A stretch of 64,000 nucleotides of DNA. Source: Desulfocapsaceae bacterium. Its GTDB lineage: Bacteria; Desulfobacterota; Desulfobulbia; Desulfobulbales; Desulfocapsaceae. The translations under genes were made by a program, and so were the position numbers. Positions within the stretch are counted from its first letter, which is position 1. Each line of letters begins with the position of its first letter. Shown piece after piece: positions 25,590-34,765 of the stretch. The notes beneath the pieces were generated by a model. That model worked only from the letters and a program-made list of their open reading frames with translations, made no database searches and was not told the origin of the DNA. The stretch spans positions 1 to 64,000 of the forward strand of contig JARLHL010000040.1 in the NCBI GenBank assembly GCA_031292275.1, written 5' to 3'.

Positions 25590-27218
25590 TTAAAGCATAG
25601 TTCGAAGGCCGTCATCAAGATCGCCTCGTGTTTCGCCATCGATCACCAGAGCGTTGCCCACTAGTTCAGATACGCCGCAGACCCTGACGTCAGGATTCCA
25701 ATAGTTCATCAGAGAGGTCAGGGTTGCCCGGTCAATGGCGCAGACGCAGGACAGCATGTTGACGCCCTTCTTATCGTGGACATATTTGACCGCATTGGCC
25801 CGCGGCAGACCCGCACGCATCCTGAGTTCCATGATCTCATCGGTGTTCAGACCTGTGCCCGAACCGCAGCAGAAGGTCTGTTCCCGAATGGTATTCTCGG
25901 GCATCTCGACCCAGTCGACGACATGGTCAAGGATGTAACGAGGCTCGTCCATCAGTCCCATGGCCCGGGCCGGGTTGCAGGAATCGTGATAGGTCGCCTT
26001 GACATGACTGTTCCGGCTCTTGTCCAGCTTGATCTTGCCGTGCTTGATCAGATCTGCGGTAAACTCGCTGATATGCACCATCTTGGTCGAGGCGGCATTG
26101 GTAAACCTGGTGCCGGTAATGGACGACACGGGCGTCTCCAGAAAGTCTGCCGGGCCGTTCATCGTATCCATATACTGATGAAGGACGCGCCACATATGGC
26201 CGCACTCTCCGCCAATGATGTATTTGACTCCGAGCCGCTTGGCCTCGGCGTACATCTTGGCATTGAGTTTTTTCATCAGCTCGTTATTGGTAAACAGACC
26301 GAAGTTGCCGCCCTCGGAGGCATAGGTGGACCAGGTATAATCCAGACCGATCGCCTCGAAGAGCAGGAGATATCCCATGGCCGTATACAACCCGGGCTCG
26401 GCAAAAACGTCGGCTGAAGGGGTAATAAAGAGGACCTCAGCCCCCTTGCGGTTGAAAGAGTGATTGACCCTGATGCCGGTGAGATTTTCGATGTCATCGG
26501 CCAGGAAATCGACATTATCCTTGAACGTATGAGGCTGAAGCCCCATGTGGTTACCGGTCCTGTTGGAATTCGAGGCAGGCTCCAGAATCCAGTTTATGCC
26601 GACACCGACGAGATGCAGCAGCTCACGTATCATCATCGTCACCTCGGCGGTGTCGATGCCATACGGGCAGAAGACCGAGCATCGACGGCATTCGGTGCAC
26701 TGATAGGAGTACATGAACCACTCCTTCAGGACGCCCACCGTCATCTCCCGGGCACCGGCCATCCTGCCCATGATCTTCCCGGCCAGGGTGAAATCATTCC
26801 GGTAGACAGAACGCAGCAACTCGGCGCGAAGGACCGGCATGTTTTTCGGATCGCCGGTGCCAAGGAAGAAATGGCACTTATCAGCACAGGCGCCGCAGCG
26901 GACACAACAGTCCATGAATATCTTCAGAGAGCGGAATTTCTCAAGCCTCTCCTTCAGGCCTGCCAGGATGATCTCCTTCCAGTTCTCCGGGAGTTTCCAG
27001 TCGTCATGCTCCGGCGACCACTCCCTGGCATTGGGGAAATGCAGCCCTTTCTGGCTGTTCAGGTATTCAACCTTTTCCTTTTTGGCGGGATACGCAAAGT
27101 TCCCCTCTTTAAAGACCACAGGAATATCCATCCAGTCCCTGGTTGGTATTGCTCCAGTTGCCAAGGATGGTCCCTGCACTACGCTTTTCGATAATTGTTC
27201 TAATTTTGGAACTGCCAT
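25590..27218 (-). CDS. dsrK: DsrK, HdrD-like catalytic iron-sulfur subunit
   Basis: Cytoplasmic subunit related to heterodisulfide reductase HdrD, which is believed to reduce the trisulfide of DsrC. The 542-residue protein has two ferredoxin-like motifs, CCVRCGACADKC (104-115) and CTECRRCSVFCPYG (about 173-186). Two CCG-type regions follow, with HDSCNPARAMG near 418 and CCGSGTG near 459 that bind the noncubane cluster. Its membrane partner is DsrM, encoded just upstream with 47 bases between. Confidence 0.96.
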   Translation of the reverse strand: MAVPKLEQLSKSVVQGPSLATGAIPTRDWMDIPVVFKEGNFAYPAKKEKVEYLNSQKGLHFPNAREWSPEHDDWKLPENWKEIILAGLKERLEKFRSLKIFMDCCVRCGACADKCHFFLGTGDPKNMPVLRAELLRSVYRNDFTLAGKIMGRMAGAREMTVGVLKEWFMYSYQCTECRRCSVFCPYGIDTAEVTMMIRELLHLVGVGINWILEPASNSNRTGNHMGLQPHTFKDNVDFLADDIENLTGIRVNHSFNRKGAEVLFITPSADVFAEPGLYTAMGYLLLFEAIGLDYTWSTYASEGGNFGLFTNNELMKKLNAKMYAEAKRLGVKYIIGGECGHMWRVLHQYMDTMNGPADFLETPVSSITGTRFTNAASTKMVHISEFTADLIKHGKIKLDKSRNSHVKATYHDSCNPARAMGLMDEPRYILDHVVDWVEMPENTIREQTFCCGSGTGLNTDEIMELRMRAGLPRANAVKYVHDKKGVNMLSCVCAIDRATLTSLMNYWNPDVRVCGVSELVGNALVIDGETRGDLDDGLRTML

Positions 27219-27265
27219 CGTTTTTTAATCCTTATAAGCTAGTATTGGGTCAACAATAAGTGATT

Positions 27266-28282
27266 TCATCCTTTTTCAACTGGCAACTCTTTCTCAACAG
27301 GAATACCGGCATCGACCATGAACTCTCTGAATTCATCCTCATATCCTGCATAGGAGTGAGGTTTGATATCCGGATTCCAGGGATTTATATGACGAACAGC
27401 ACGGCTGTTGTTCTTCAGGTTTCTGGTGGGGCTCAGGAAGACGCCACCCATGTGCATGAGTTTACTGAAGGGGAAGTAAATAAGAAGAGTTGAAACCAGG
27501 AAAAGATGAATATAAAAAATTGCCCCGATCTTGACACCGATCACAGGAGAGAAGGTGACCAGACCGACAGCCAGCCGTTTGATGGCAAGGATATCGACAT
27601 CGGTCCGCAGGAAATAACGCATCAGAATCCCGGTGCAGGCAATACCAAAGATCAGAACCAGCGGGAAAAAGTCATTGATCAGCGAAATATATTTTACATG
27701 GCGGTTGATAATACGCCTGCCGAAGAGATAGACGATCGCCATCAGAATGGTGGCATCGGTGATATACGCATTGGGCGCACCGACCTGAAAAATACCGTCC
27801 CCGAATTCGATCCAGGCCATCCAGAACGGGGCCGGATCCAGAAACAGCCGCATATGCCTGATGATGATAAGCAGGAAGGAATAGTGGAACATCAGGGAAA
27901 AAACCCAAAGCCATTTCGAAGACTCATAGGTAAGTTGCGGGCCCTCGTGAATCTCCGACTTGGTGTTCCTGAACAGGGACCTGAAGGTTACGATCTCAAG
28001 AATCATTCTTGCCACTACCTCAGAGGTGGTGTTCGGGCACTCCAGCTTGTTCTGTTTTATGAAATCCAGAGATGCCGCCTGACCGCAGGTTGTCTGAATG
28101 GGAAAGGGTACCGGAGATTTTGCCCATTGCACAACCCTGTAGATAAAGCCACCCGCAAAGACCAAAATGGCCAGATATGGTAACGCAACACCGAAAACGT
28201 ATTGCATGCCCTGTATCTGGGATCCGAGCCCGGCAACCACGATCAATACGATGACCACCAGGAATGAGAAGGCGTACTTCAT
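27266..28282 (-). CDS. dsrM: DsrM, NarI/HdrE-like cytochrome b subunit
   Basis: Membrane cytochrome b that passes electrons between the menaquinone pool and DsrK. The 338-residue protein has an N-terminal pair of helices and a NarI-like core with several His in helices (LMFHYSFLLIIIRHMRL, FYIHLFLVSTLLIYFP) fit for two hemes b. It is the first structural gene of the complex. A leader gene lies 80 bases upstream. Confidence 0.95.
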   Translation of the reverse strand: MKYAFSFLVVIVLIVVAGLGSQIQGMQYVFGVALPYLAILVFAGGFIYRVVQWAKSPVPFPIQTTCGQAASLDFIKQNKLECPNTTSEVVARMILEIVTFRSLFRNTKSEIHEGPQLTYESSKWLWVFSLMFHYSFLLIIIRHMRLFLDPAPFWMAWIEFGDGIFQVGAPNAYITDATILMAIVYLFGRRIINRHVKYISLINDFFPLVLIFGIACTGILMRYFLRTDVDILAIKRLAVGLVTFSPVIGVKIGAIFYIHLFLVSTLLIYFPFSKLMHMGGVFLSPTRNLKNNSRAVRHINPWNPDIKPHSYAGYEDEFREFMVDAGIPVEKELPVEKG

Positions 28283-28362
28283 TTCTTACCTCGCTTCAAA
28301 TTGAACTGAATTTTTGGAGACCGCACCGGTGAGGTACGACACTCACACGGCCCGGAAACCAG

Positions 28363-28905
28363 TTAATTACTCTTGACCGTTTCGGAATTTTCATTCCTGA
28401 TATTATTCAGCAATGCCGTTGGGCACTGACTGTCTGTAAGAATATGGGAACCGGTTTTAATCTCTCTGATCCTGACTTTATACAAGCGTTCCCGGCATTG
28501 CATATAGATGTCAAAACCGGACAGAAGCGCCAGATCAACTGCGAATTCAAAGTCATAGAGGTCACCTACCAGCCCGCTGGCCTGCTTGTCCGCCGCAAGA
28601 ACCGCACGGGTTATATGCTTGACCGCGTTGATGGGAGCCAGGGCCTGGGAAGGGGTGAACTCCTGTACGGACCGTATCAGCATGATCTGCTCAAGCGGAG
28701 CCAGGAATTCTTTGGGATCGGCATTTTCCGCCAGAAGGACGAACAGTTTCTTGAGGGCCTGGCGTATGGTACTGCCGACGGGGTTTGCAAAGGCATCCTT
28801 TTCCTTCAAGAAGAAAGCAGATGACTGGTAGGTGGAAAGGGTATAGTCCACCCACTTGGAGACAATCTCCTCCCTCTTGTTCTTCAATGCCTCGCCAAGT
28901 TCCAT
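28363..28905 (-). CDS. RsbRD N-terminal-domain-like protein leading the dsr operon
   Basis: The 180-residue soluble, helical protein matches in pattern the RsbRD/globin-like N-terminal sensor domain: LKNKREEIVSKWVDYTLSTY, then FANPVGSTIRQALKKLF, and a FTPSQALAPINAVKHITRA centre. RsbR proteins sense signals for stress regulators; similar stand-alone genes sit before dsrM in sulfate reducers as I recall. A regulatory or assembly role for the Dsr complex is inferred from position only. Start 28905 is preferred over 28947 because homologous proteins begin near LGEALKNK; both are open. Confidence 0.75.
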   Translation of the reverse strand: MELGEALKNKREEIVSKWVDYTLSTYQSSAFFLKEKDAFANPVGSTIRQALKKLFVLLAENADPKEFLAPLEQIMLIRSVQEFTPSQALAPINAVKHITRAVLAADKQASGLVGDLYDFEFAVDLALLSGFDIYMQCRERLYKVRIREIKTGSHILTDSQCPTALLNNIRNENSETVKSN

Positions 28906-28971
28906 CGACAAACCGCCTCTGCTCCGTTGAATTGCCTCTATAATCATGTAAAATCACAAATCATAATTGAA

Positions 28972-28985
28972 TGAATGACCATTCA
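28972..28985. promoter_or_regulatory. Perfect palindrome upstream of the dsr operon
   Basis: TGAATG-AC-CATTCA is a perfect 6-2-6 inverted repeat about 67 bases upstream of the leader gene's start. The spacing and shape recall TetR-family operators. Next to it (28946-28959) is ATGTAAAATCACAA, with a partial likeness to a Rex half-site. Operator function is inferred. Confidence 0.35.
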
Positions 28986-29099
28986 CAAAAGAGCATTTTT
29001 AGCACCTTTCCCTCCCTTTTTCAAGAACATTCTTCTCTGGAAAGGATCGGACTTGCCCCTGAACTCCCCCTGCTGATCCGGATGCATGGACCGCCCAGC

Positions 29100-31223
29100 T
29101 TATCGGTCCATATCCAAAATGATGTTTTTTGCCTCACCCACATAGGGATCCTGCTTCAGATCTTCCTGCCAATTGGGTGGCTCGTCTTTTTTCGCCGGTT
29201 TCTTACCCGAGTCGTTCTGATCCTCAGCCTCCATCGCCTTCTGGTACTTCCGGTACTGGGCGCCGATCTTTTTCCTCTCCTCGCGGGCCTCTTCCATTTT
29301 CTGCCGCATATCCGCTAACTTCAGTGATATTGTAGTCTGCTTACTGCGCTCATCGCTCTTTTTTGCCTCCTGGGCAATGACCTGCAGCCCCTCGTCATGC
29401 TCGACCCTCTGCATGCTCTTCCGCTTGATCATCTCCAGATTAATCGGCCTGCCGCTGAACGGCGTGAAGGCCACAGGTCCGACCTGATCCCAGGGGAGAG
29501 AGTAGTCGAGATATTTTTCTCCCGACTTCAAATTCTGGAACAGACTGGGCAGGACAATGTCCGGTTCAACGCCCTTATACTGGGTCGAGCCTCCGGTGAT
29601 CCGGTAGAATTTCTGTATCGTCACCTTCAACGCGCCGAGATCACCCATTTTCTTCATCTGCAAAACCGGCATGTTGTCATTGAGGTTTATAATGGTCTGC
29701 ACGGTGCCCTTCCCGTGGGTATGGGCGCCGCCGACGATGACGGCTCGTTTATAGTCCTGCAGGGCCGCAGCGACGATCTCAGAGGCAGAAGCCGAAAACT
29801 GGTTGACCAGCACGACAAGCGGCCCGCCATAACTGAGGTTCTGCTCATCGTCGCTTAAGACCCTGGTCGAGCCGTAGCTGTTCTTGACCTGGACAACAGG
29901 TCCCGCCCCGACAAAGAGGCCGGCCACATCCACCGCATCGACCAACGAACCGCCGCCGTTATCGCGCAGGTCCAGGATGACCCCTTCAAGTTTGGTTTTT
30001 TTCAGATCCGCGATGGCCTTGCGGGTGTCGTCTGTCACGTTTCTGGCGTCATCACCATTTTTGGATTTATCGAAGTCCCGGTAAAAACTGGGGATAAGGA
30101 TATAGCCGATCTTGCCGCCATCGGGAGAGTCGAGCACCGTGTCCTTGACGAAGGTCTCCTCAATCTGGACCACGTCCCTGATGATCGGGATGACGACTTT
30201 GGTCCCATCCGGTTTTTTCACGGTCAGGCGGACCTCGGTGCCTTTGGGCCCCCGGATCAGACGAACGGCATCAGTGAGGCGCATATCCGAGATCTCCACA
30301 GGATCGGCTCCCTTTTCCGCGACCTGGAGGATGGTGTCCTCGGCCTGCAGCAGCCCCTGCTTGGCGGAAGGACTGCCGGGGATGATGCTGACGACCTTGA
30401 TCAGGCCGCCTTCTTCACGCAGCAGGGCTCCAATGCCATCCAGACTGCCGCGCATCTGGATATCGAAATCCTCCTTCTTGTCGGGAGGGAGATAATCGGT
30501 ATGGGGATCAAAGGCCCTGGCGACGGAATTGAAAAAGCGATCATACTGATCCTGCGGGGTCTCCTGATTAAGACGGAGGAAAAAGTCTTTGTTGATCTTG
30601 GCGACCTTGTCCGTCGCATCCTTCCACAAGGTGTCCCCGGCATTCTTGGCATGGGTATTGGGGCCGGCATTCTGACTGTTTTTCTGGTCTTCCAGCAGAT
30701 CGAGGTATTTGGTAATAACCTGGGCCCGGACGATTTTCCGCCATCTGTCCTTCAGACCATTCAGATCATCGGCATAGGCCAGTTTTTCCGGATCGGTCTC
30801 CAGGGTCTCGTCGCTGTTCATGTCGAAACCTGCGGCTAAAATCTGATCCACCATCTTCTCGACCTGGGCTATGCGCTCCTTGATGATCTCGTAACCGGCC
30901 TGCGGCAGGACGATGGTTCCATGCTCGAGACTATCAGCAATATAAGGGGCAAAGGTCCGCAGTTGCTCGACATCTCTGGCCAACAGGAACCGTTTCTGAT
31001 AGTCAAGCTGCTTGAGATACAGATTGAAGGCCGCCGTGGACAGACTGCTGTCCATCTTCTTGTCGCTGAAATGGATGGAAGGAAGCTGTTTGTCCAGCAT
31101 GTAACCGATCAGTTGGTTTCTCTTCTGGTCAACTTCCTGGCTCTCTTTCGCACCTGCAATACCGGCAGTCAAAAACAGAAGAACGATACATGCTGATAAA
31201 GAACGTTGAAATAAATTTTTCAT
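29100..31223 (-). CDS. prc: Carboxy-terminal processing (tail-specific) protease
   Basis: Periplasmic S41 protease of the Tsp/Prc class that trims or degrades envelope proteins. The 707-residue product has a signal peptide (MKNLFQRSLSACIVLLFL) and a large helical N-terminal domain. A PDZ domain follows with GIGALLREEGGLIKVVSIIP, then the protease core with catalytic Ser in FSASASEIVA and Lys in HTHGKGTVQ. The size and the long C-terminal Lys/Glu-rich region match Tsp, not the shorter CtpA. The Met at 31223 starts the signal peptide; in-frame sequence to 31322 is not used. Confidence 0.93.
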   Translation of the reverse strand: MKNLFQRSLSACIVLLFLTAGIAGAKESQEVDQKRNQLIGYMLDKQLPSIHFSDKKMDSSLSTAAFNLYLKQLDYQKRFLLARDVEQLRTFAPYIADSLEHGTIVLPQAGYEIIKERIAQVEKMVDQILAAGFDMNSDETLETDPEKLAYADDLNGLKDRWRKIVRAQVITKYLDLLEDQKNSQNAGPNTHAKNAGDTLWKDATDKVAKINKDFFLRLNQETPQDQYDRFFNSVARAFDPHTDYLPPDKKEDFDIQMRGSLDGIGALLREEGGLIKVVSIIPGSPSAKQGLLQAEDTILQVAEKGADPVEISDMRLTDAVRLIRGPKGTEVRLTVKKPDGTKVVIPIIRDVVQIEETFVKDTVLDSPDGGKIGYILIPSFYRDFDKSKNGDDARNVTDDTRKAIADLKKTKLEGVILDLRDNGGGSLVDAVDVAGLFVGAGPVVQVKNSYGSTRVLSDDEQNLSYGGPLVVLVNQFSASASEIVAAALQDYKRAVIVGGAHTHGKGTVQTIINLNDNMPVLQMKKMGDLGALKVTIQKFYRITGGSTQYKGVEPDIVLPSLFQNLKSGEKYLDYSLPWDQVGPVAFTPFSGRPINLEMIKRKSMQRVEHDEGLQVIAQEAKKSDERSKQTTISLKLADMRQKMEEAREERKKIGAQYRKYQKAMEAEDQNDSGKKPAKKDEPPNWQEDLKQDPYVGEAKNIILDMDR

Positions 31224-31406
31224 AAATGTTCCATTGAAAAAGAAACGCGGCAAAAGCTCAGGAAATACCGCCGTCGGGAGATTCGCTTGAAAGACATAAC
31301 AAAAGCGGAATACAAATACCATCGAAAAGAAGGGGATTTAAAAAATAGGCTTTGGGGAGACCGCCCTTTTCTTTCAGGGCAGCCTTCAGGATGACCGGCA
31401 TCAGCA

Positions 31407-31916
31407 TCAGCCGCCCCGCCCTTCACCCTGGAGACAGTACGCTCCAATATTTTCGGGAAGCTGGTGGCGAATCAGCCCCAGGTCGTGGGCGAAAGACAAC
31501 AGCTCGGGCAATGTGCAGTTGAATCCCGCTCCTTCCGGGCTCCCGTTTCCGACCTCCGAGGCAAGAAACGAGAGCAGCGTGCTTGCCGCCTCCTGCCGCA
31601 GAAAGAGCGATTCCACCGCGTTACGGGCCTGGAACACCTTGAAGCGCTGCCAGTTCTCCATGGATCGTTTCAGGCCACGGTACAATGATTTTCCCCGGTT
31701 TTCCGGCAGCATGTCGCGGAGGATGATATCACGGTACCGCCTCTGGGCAGCCTCAAGCAGACGCCCTCTCTCCGCGTCGGTCAACTGCAGATGCGGGCCA
31801 TTCTCGTCCTGGGTCAGATAATAGAGAGAGGCATTATAGGCCACCTCGGGAAGTTCGCCCGAATCACGGACCAGATGCCACTCATTGTCAAGCAACTCAG
31901 CCCTGTTACTGCTCAT
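31407..31916 (-). CDS. Hypothetical protein at the end of the hemA cluster
   Basis: This 169-residue soluble protein overlaps the hemA stop by 11 bases and is the last gene of the cluster. I do not recognise it. It has features of a mostly helical protein: LTDAERGRLLEAAQRRYRD, then SMENWQRFKVFQ, and a Cys at the C-terminal GAYCLQGEG. The longer frame to 32147 overlaps hemA and its extra part is out-of-frame hemA sequence, so it is rejected. Position suggests a link to tetrapyrrole or cytochrome assembly. Confidence 0.7.
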   Translation of the reverse strand: MSSNRAELLDNEWHLVRDSGELPEVAYNASLYYLTQDENGPHLQLTDAERGRLLEAAQRRYRDIILRDMLPENRGKSLYRGLKRSMENWQRFKVFQARNAVESLFLRQEAASTLLSFLASEVGNGSPEGAGFNCTLPELLSFAHDLGLIRHQLPENIGAYCLQGEGRGG

Positions 31917-33183
31917 CGTCACCCAATCCGAAAATGGTACGCAACATGTCCGCCTTGACATTGCTGTCCTGTTTGCAAGAGTCTTTTTTGAGAAAGAGCA
32001 GGGGATCGTAGAGCATCTTCGAAACGATGGCGCCTGCCATTTTCTCGATGGACTGCTGTTCCTTCTCCGAAAGCCCCTGCAGCCGGGGCAGTGTCTTATC
32101 GAGCTCGAATCTGCAGATCTCCCGGGCCTTTTTCTGCAAGGCGGCAATGGTGGGCGTTACGGCCATCCCCTTATACCAACGCTGAAACTTCAAAACCTCC
32201 TCATCGACGATACGAGCGGCCTTGACCGCCTCCTTCTCCCGCTCGGATTTATTCAGTTCGACCACACTGGTCAGATCGTCGATGTCGTATACGAAGACAT
32301 TTTCCAGATCATTCAATTCGGGATCGAGATCGCGGGGGACGGCTATATCGATGAGGAAAAGCGGCTTGTTCCGTCTGAGCCGCATAACCGGCCGGACATC
32401 CTCCTTTTTCAGGATTATGCCGGAGGCCCCGGTGGAGCTGATCATGATATCCACCCGTTCAAGCTGCAGGACAAGCTCTGCCAGCGACACAGCCTTGCCG
32501 TTGAACCGCTCCGCCAGATCCACCGCCCGGGAGAGGGTCCGATTGGCCACCACCACCTCGTCCACCCCCTGCCCCAGCAGATGCTCGGCGGCAAGTTCCG
32601 CCATCTCGCCAGCACCGACCAGCAGGACCTTTTTGTCCTGGAGACTGCCGAAGATCTTCTTGGCCAGCTGGACCGCCGCATAGCTGATGGAGACCGCGGA
32701 CGAACCGATGCCGGTCTCGCTCCTGACCCGCTTGGCAACCGAAAAGGATTTATGCAGCAGCCTGTTCAGGAGAGGACCGGTACAGTGCAGCCTGGAGGCA
32801 TACCGGTAGGCCTCCTTCAACTGCCCCAGGATCTGGGCCTCGCCGATGATCATGGAATCGAGACTTGCCGCCACCATAAAGAGGTGGTTTACAGCCTCTT
32901 CATCATAGTACAAATACATATATTCATTGAATTTTCCAGCTGATACCCGGCCTGCGAACAGGAATCTGACCAGTTCATCCTCCAACCGGACGCCGGGTTC
33001 TACGATCAGCAGGATCTCCACCCGGTTACAGGTGGAGAGCAGGTAGCACTCCCGGCACCCGGGTATTCCCGCCAGGCGCTTCAACGCCTCTTCATAGCCA
33101 TCGGTAAGGGCAAGCAGTTCGCGGATCTGCAGGGGTGTCGACTTATGGTTGACCCCGGCCAGGAGAATTCTTTCAGCGGGCAT
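31906..33183 (-). CDS. hemA: Glutamyl-tRNA reductase
   Basis: NADPH-dependent reduction of glutamyl-tRNA to glutamate-1-semialdehyde, the first step of the C5 tetrapyrrole route. The 425-residue protein has GVNHKSTP (10-17), catalytic Cys52 in TCNRVE (51-56), the Ser/Met-rich HLFMVAASLDSMIIGE, and nucleotide loop GAGEMAELAA. ATG 33183 is preferred over TTG 33201 because GGAGGGG lies upstream; it overlaps ccsA by 11 bases. It serves siroheme for sulfite reductase and heme via siroheme in sulfate reducers. Confidence 0.97.
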   Translation of the reverse strand: MPAERILLAGVNHKSTPLQIRELLALTDGYEEALKRLAGIPGCRECYLLSTCNRVEILLIVEPGVRLEDELVRFLFAGRVSAGKFNEYMYLYYDEEAVNHLFMVAASLDSMIIGEAQILGQLKEAYRYASRLHCTGPLLNRLLHKSFSVAKRVRSETGIGSSAVSISYAAVQLAKKIFGSLQDKKVLLVGAGEMAELAAEHLLGQGVDEVVVANRTLSRAVDLAERFNGKAVSLAELVLQLERVDIMISSTGASGIILKKEDVRPVMRLRRNKPLFLIDIAVPRDLDPELNDLENVFVYDIDDLTSVVELNKSEREKEAVKAARIVDEEVLKFQRWYKGMAVTPTIAALQKKAREICRFELDKTLPRLQGLSEKEQQSIEKMAGAIVSKMLYDPLLFLKKDSCKQDSNVKADMLRTIFGLGDDEQ

Positions 33184-34003
33184 AACTATGCGCCCCTCCA
33201 AGCAGAAAGGTCACGCCCCAGAGGGTGAAGAGGACAGCGCAGAAACCCAGGATCGCCATCACCGCCGCCCGTTTACCGCGCCAGCCTACGGTGAGGCGCT
33301 GATGCACCTGAATGAGATAGATAAACCAGGTAATGAGAGACCAGGTTTCCTTCGGGTCCCATTGCCAGTAGGTCCCCCAGGCCTGATGCGCCCACAGCGT
33401 ACCGGTGACGATGCCCAGGGTCAAAAACAGAAAGCCCGCGGTCAGACAGTGGCTGTTGAGCTGATCCAGAGCCTCCAGGGAAGGAAGTCTGGAGAAAAAA
33501 TAGCCGAAACGCTTGGTCTTGAGCTCCTTTTCCTGCAGGAGGTACATGAGTCCGCCGCAGAAGGCCAGGGCAAGAAAACCATAGGCGACAAGCGAGACCC
33601 CCGCATGGATGGGGAGCCACGGACTCTGCAGCGCCGGCGCCAGCGGCGCCGTTCCCCGGGAAACCGAGGCGGCAATGACCAGGAGGATAAAGATCAGCAG
33701 GGAGACGAAGGTGCCGAAGTTTTTGACCGTATACCGCCACCTGAAGGAGAGATAGGCCCAGGTTGAAGCCCAGGCGAAAAAGGTAATGGTCTCATGCTGC
33801 GAGGTCACGGGGGCATAGCCTGTCATCCAGTACCGGGAAAGGATATAGCATGTCTGCAGGATTCCCGAGAGAGTCAGGATCCATCGGGCCAGGGTGCGGA
33901 CCTCTTTTTTCCTGCTGATGAAAAAAACGATGTAGGCGGCGCAGGAGAGAAAGGTTGCGGCCAGGACTGTCTGAAAAAGCAGATAACTTATCTGGGTCAT
34001 CAT
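33173..34003 (-). CDS. ccsA: CcsA/CcsB-type cytochrome c biogenesis protein
   Basis: Membrane heme-handling protein of system II cytochrome c maturation. The 276-residue protein has about eight hydrophobic helices and the Trp-rich WWD motif WGTYWQWDPKETW (209-221), with His at 70, 133, 185 and 234 available as heme ligands. A ccsA-like gene next to hemA and a precorrin-2 oxidase is also known from Desulfovibrio. It overlaps hemA and lies five bases after the met8-like gene, so one transcript is likely. Confidence 0.92.
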   Translation of the reverse strand: MMTQISYLLFQTVLAATFLSCAAYIVFFISRKKEVRTLARWILTLSGILQTCYILSRYWMTGYAPVTSQHETITFFAWASTWAYLSFRWRYTVKNFGTFVSLLIFILLVIAASVSRGTAPLAPALQSPWLPIHAGVSLVAYGFLALAFCGGLMYLLQEKELKTKRFGYFFSRLPSLEALDQLNSHCLTAGFLFLTLGIVTGTLWAHQAWGTYWQWDPKETWSLITWFIYLIQVHQRLTVGWRGKRAAVMAILGFCAVLFTLWGVTFLLGGAHSYAR

Positions 34004-34007
34004 AGTC

Positions 34008-34754
34008 TCAAGGTAGAGGATTTACACCGTTCTTCAGGAGACCACCGTCCTGCAGGCCCGTTTCCCGCTCCGCGCCTGCCCCTTCCGGGCAGGCAATGAA
34101 GGCCACCAGTTCTGCCACATTGATGGTCGCCGGCAAAATCCCGGCCAGCCTCTCTCTCAGCCCCCCCCAGTCTTCATTCCGGATCAGGGACAGCAGATCC
34201 CCCTCCAGCATTTTCTCAAAGAGGATCTGATGGAGGGAAGACGAGGCGCCGTCGCCGATGACAGCGCCCCTGATGGTGGAAAACAGTCGAACCAGCGCCC
34301 CATATTCGGGGCCGAACTCCCGTTCCAATTTTCTTCTGATCCATGCGGACAGGGCAGGGCTGCCGCCACTGGTCGAGATGGTGAGAAGCAAGTCCCCCCG
34401 TCGCACTGCGGCCGGAAGCTGAAAGCAGCATTCGGGGGAATTATCGGCTATATTAATAAGGATATTCAGTTCCCTGGCCTCATCGGTCACCTGCCGCTGG
34501 ATAGCCGGGTCATCCGTTGCCGCAAAGACCAGAAAGGCGCCGCGCAGATCGCCGGGGCGGTATCCCCTGTGCTGCCATTCGATTTTCCCCCGGGCGGCAA
34601 GTTCCGTGATCCGGGCGCAGGCCGCAGGGCTTATCACCCTGACCCTGGCACCGCAGTCCAGAATCGGGCCCACCTTGCGGGCAGCGACGCCTCCACCGCC
34701 GACTATCAGGCAGAAGCGATTTTGTATATTGAGATTAACCGGATAAAAAGGCAT
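34008..34754 (-). CDS. Precorrin-2 dehydrogenase / sirohydrochlorin ferrochelatase-like (Met8)
   Basis: Catalyses NAD-dependent oxidation of precorrin-2 to sirohydrochlorin, and in some members iron insertion. The 248-residue protein has IVGGGGVAARKVG (17-29), FAATDDPAIQRQVTDEAR with the catalytic Asp region, and TISTSGGSPALSAWIRRKLE. It is a stand-alone CysG-B domain without the methyltransferase half. Siroheme is the cofactor of dissimilatory sulfite reductase, so this gene and hemA supply the dsr system. Confidence 0.93.
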   Translation of the reverse strand: MPFYPVNLNIQNRFCLIVGGGGVAARKVGPILDCGARVRVISPAACARITELAARGKIEWQHRGYRPGDLRGAFLVFAATDDPAIQRQVTDEARELNILINIADNSPECCFQLPAAVRRGDLLLTISTSGGSPALSAWIRRKLEREFGPEYGALVRLFSTIRGAVIGDGASSSLHQILFEKMLEGDLLSLIRNEDWGGLRERLAGILPATINVAELVAFIACPEGAGAERETGLQDGGLLKNGVNPLP

Positions 34755-34765
34755 GGTTCAGTGCA

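Noticed and set aside
28946-28959. Rex-like site ATGTAAAATCACAA
   Set aside because: Only one half fits TTGTGA; symmetry is poor, so not listed as a separate operator.
31917-32147. N-terminal extension of the unknown gene after hemA
   Set aside because: It overlaps hemA in another frame and reads as Arg/Ser/Pro-rich shadow sequence.
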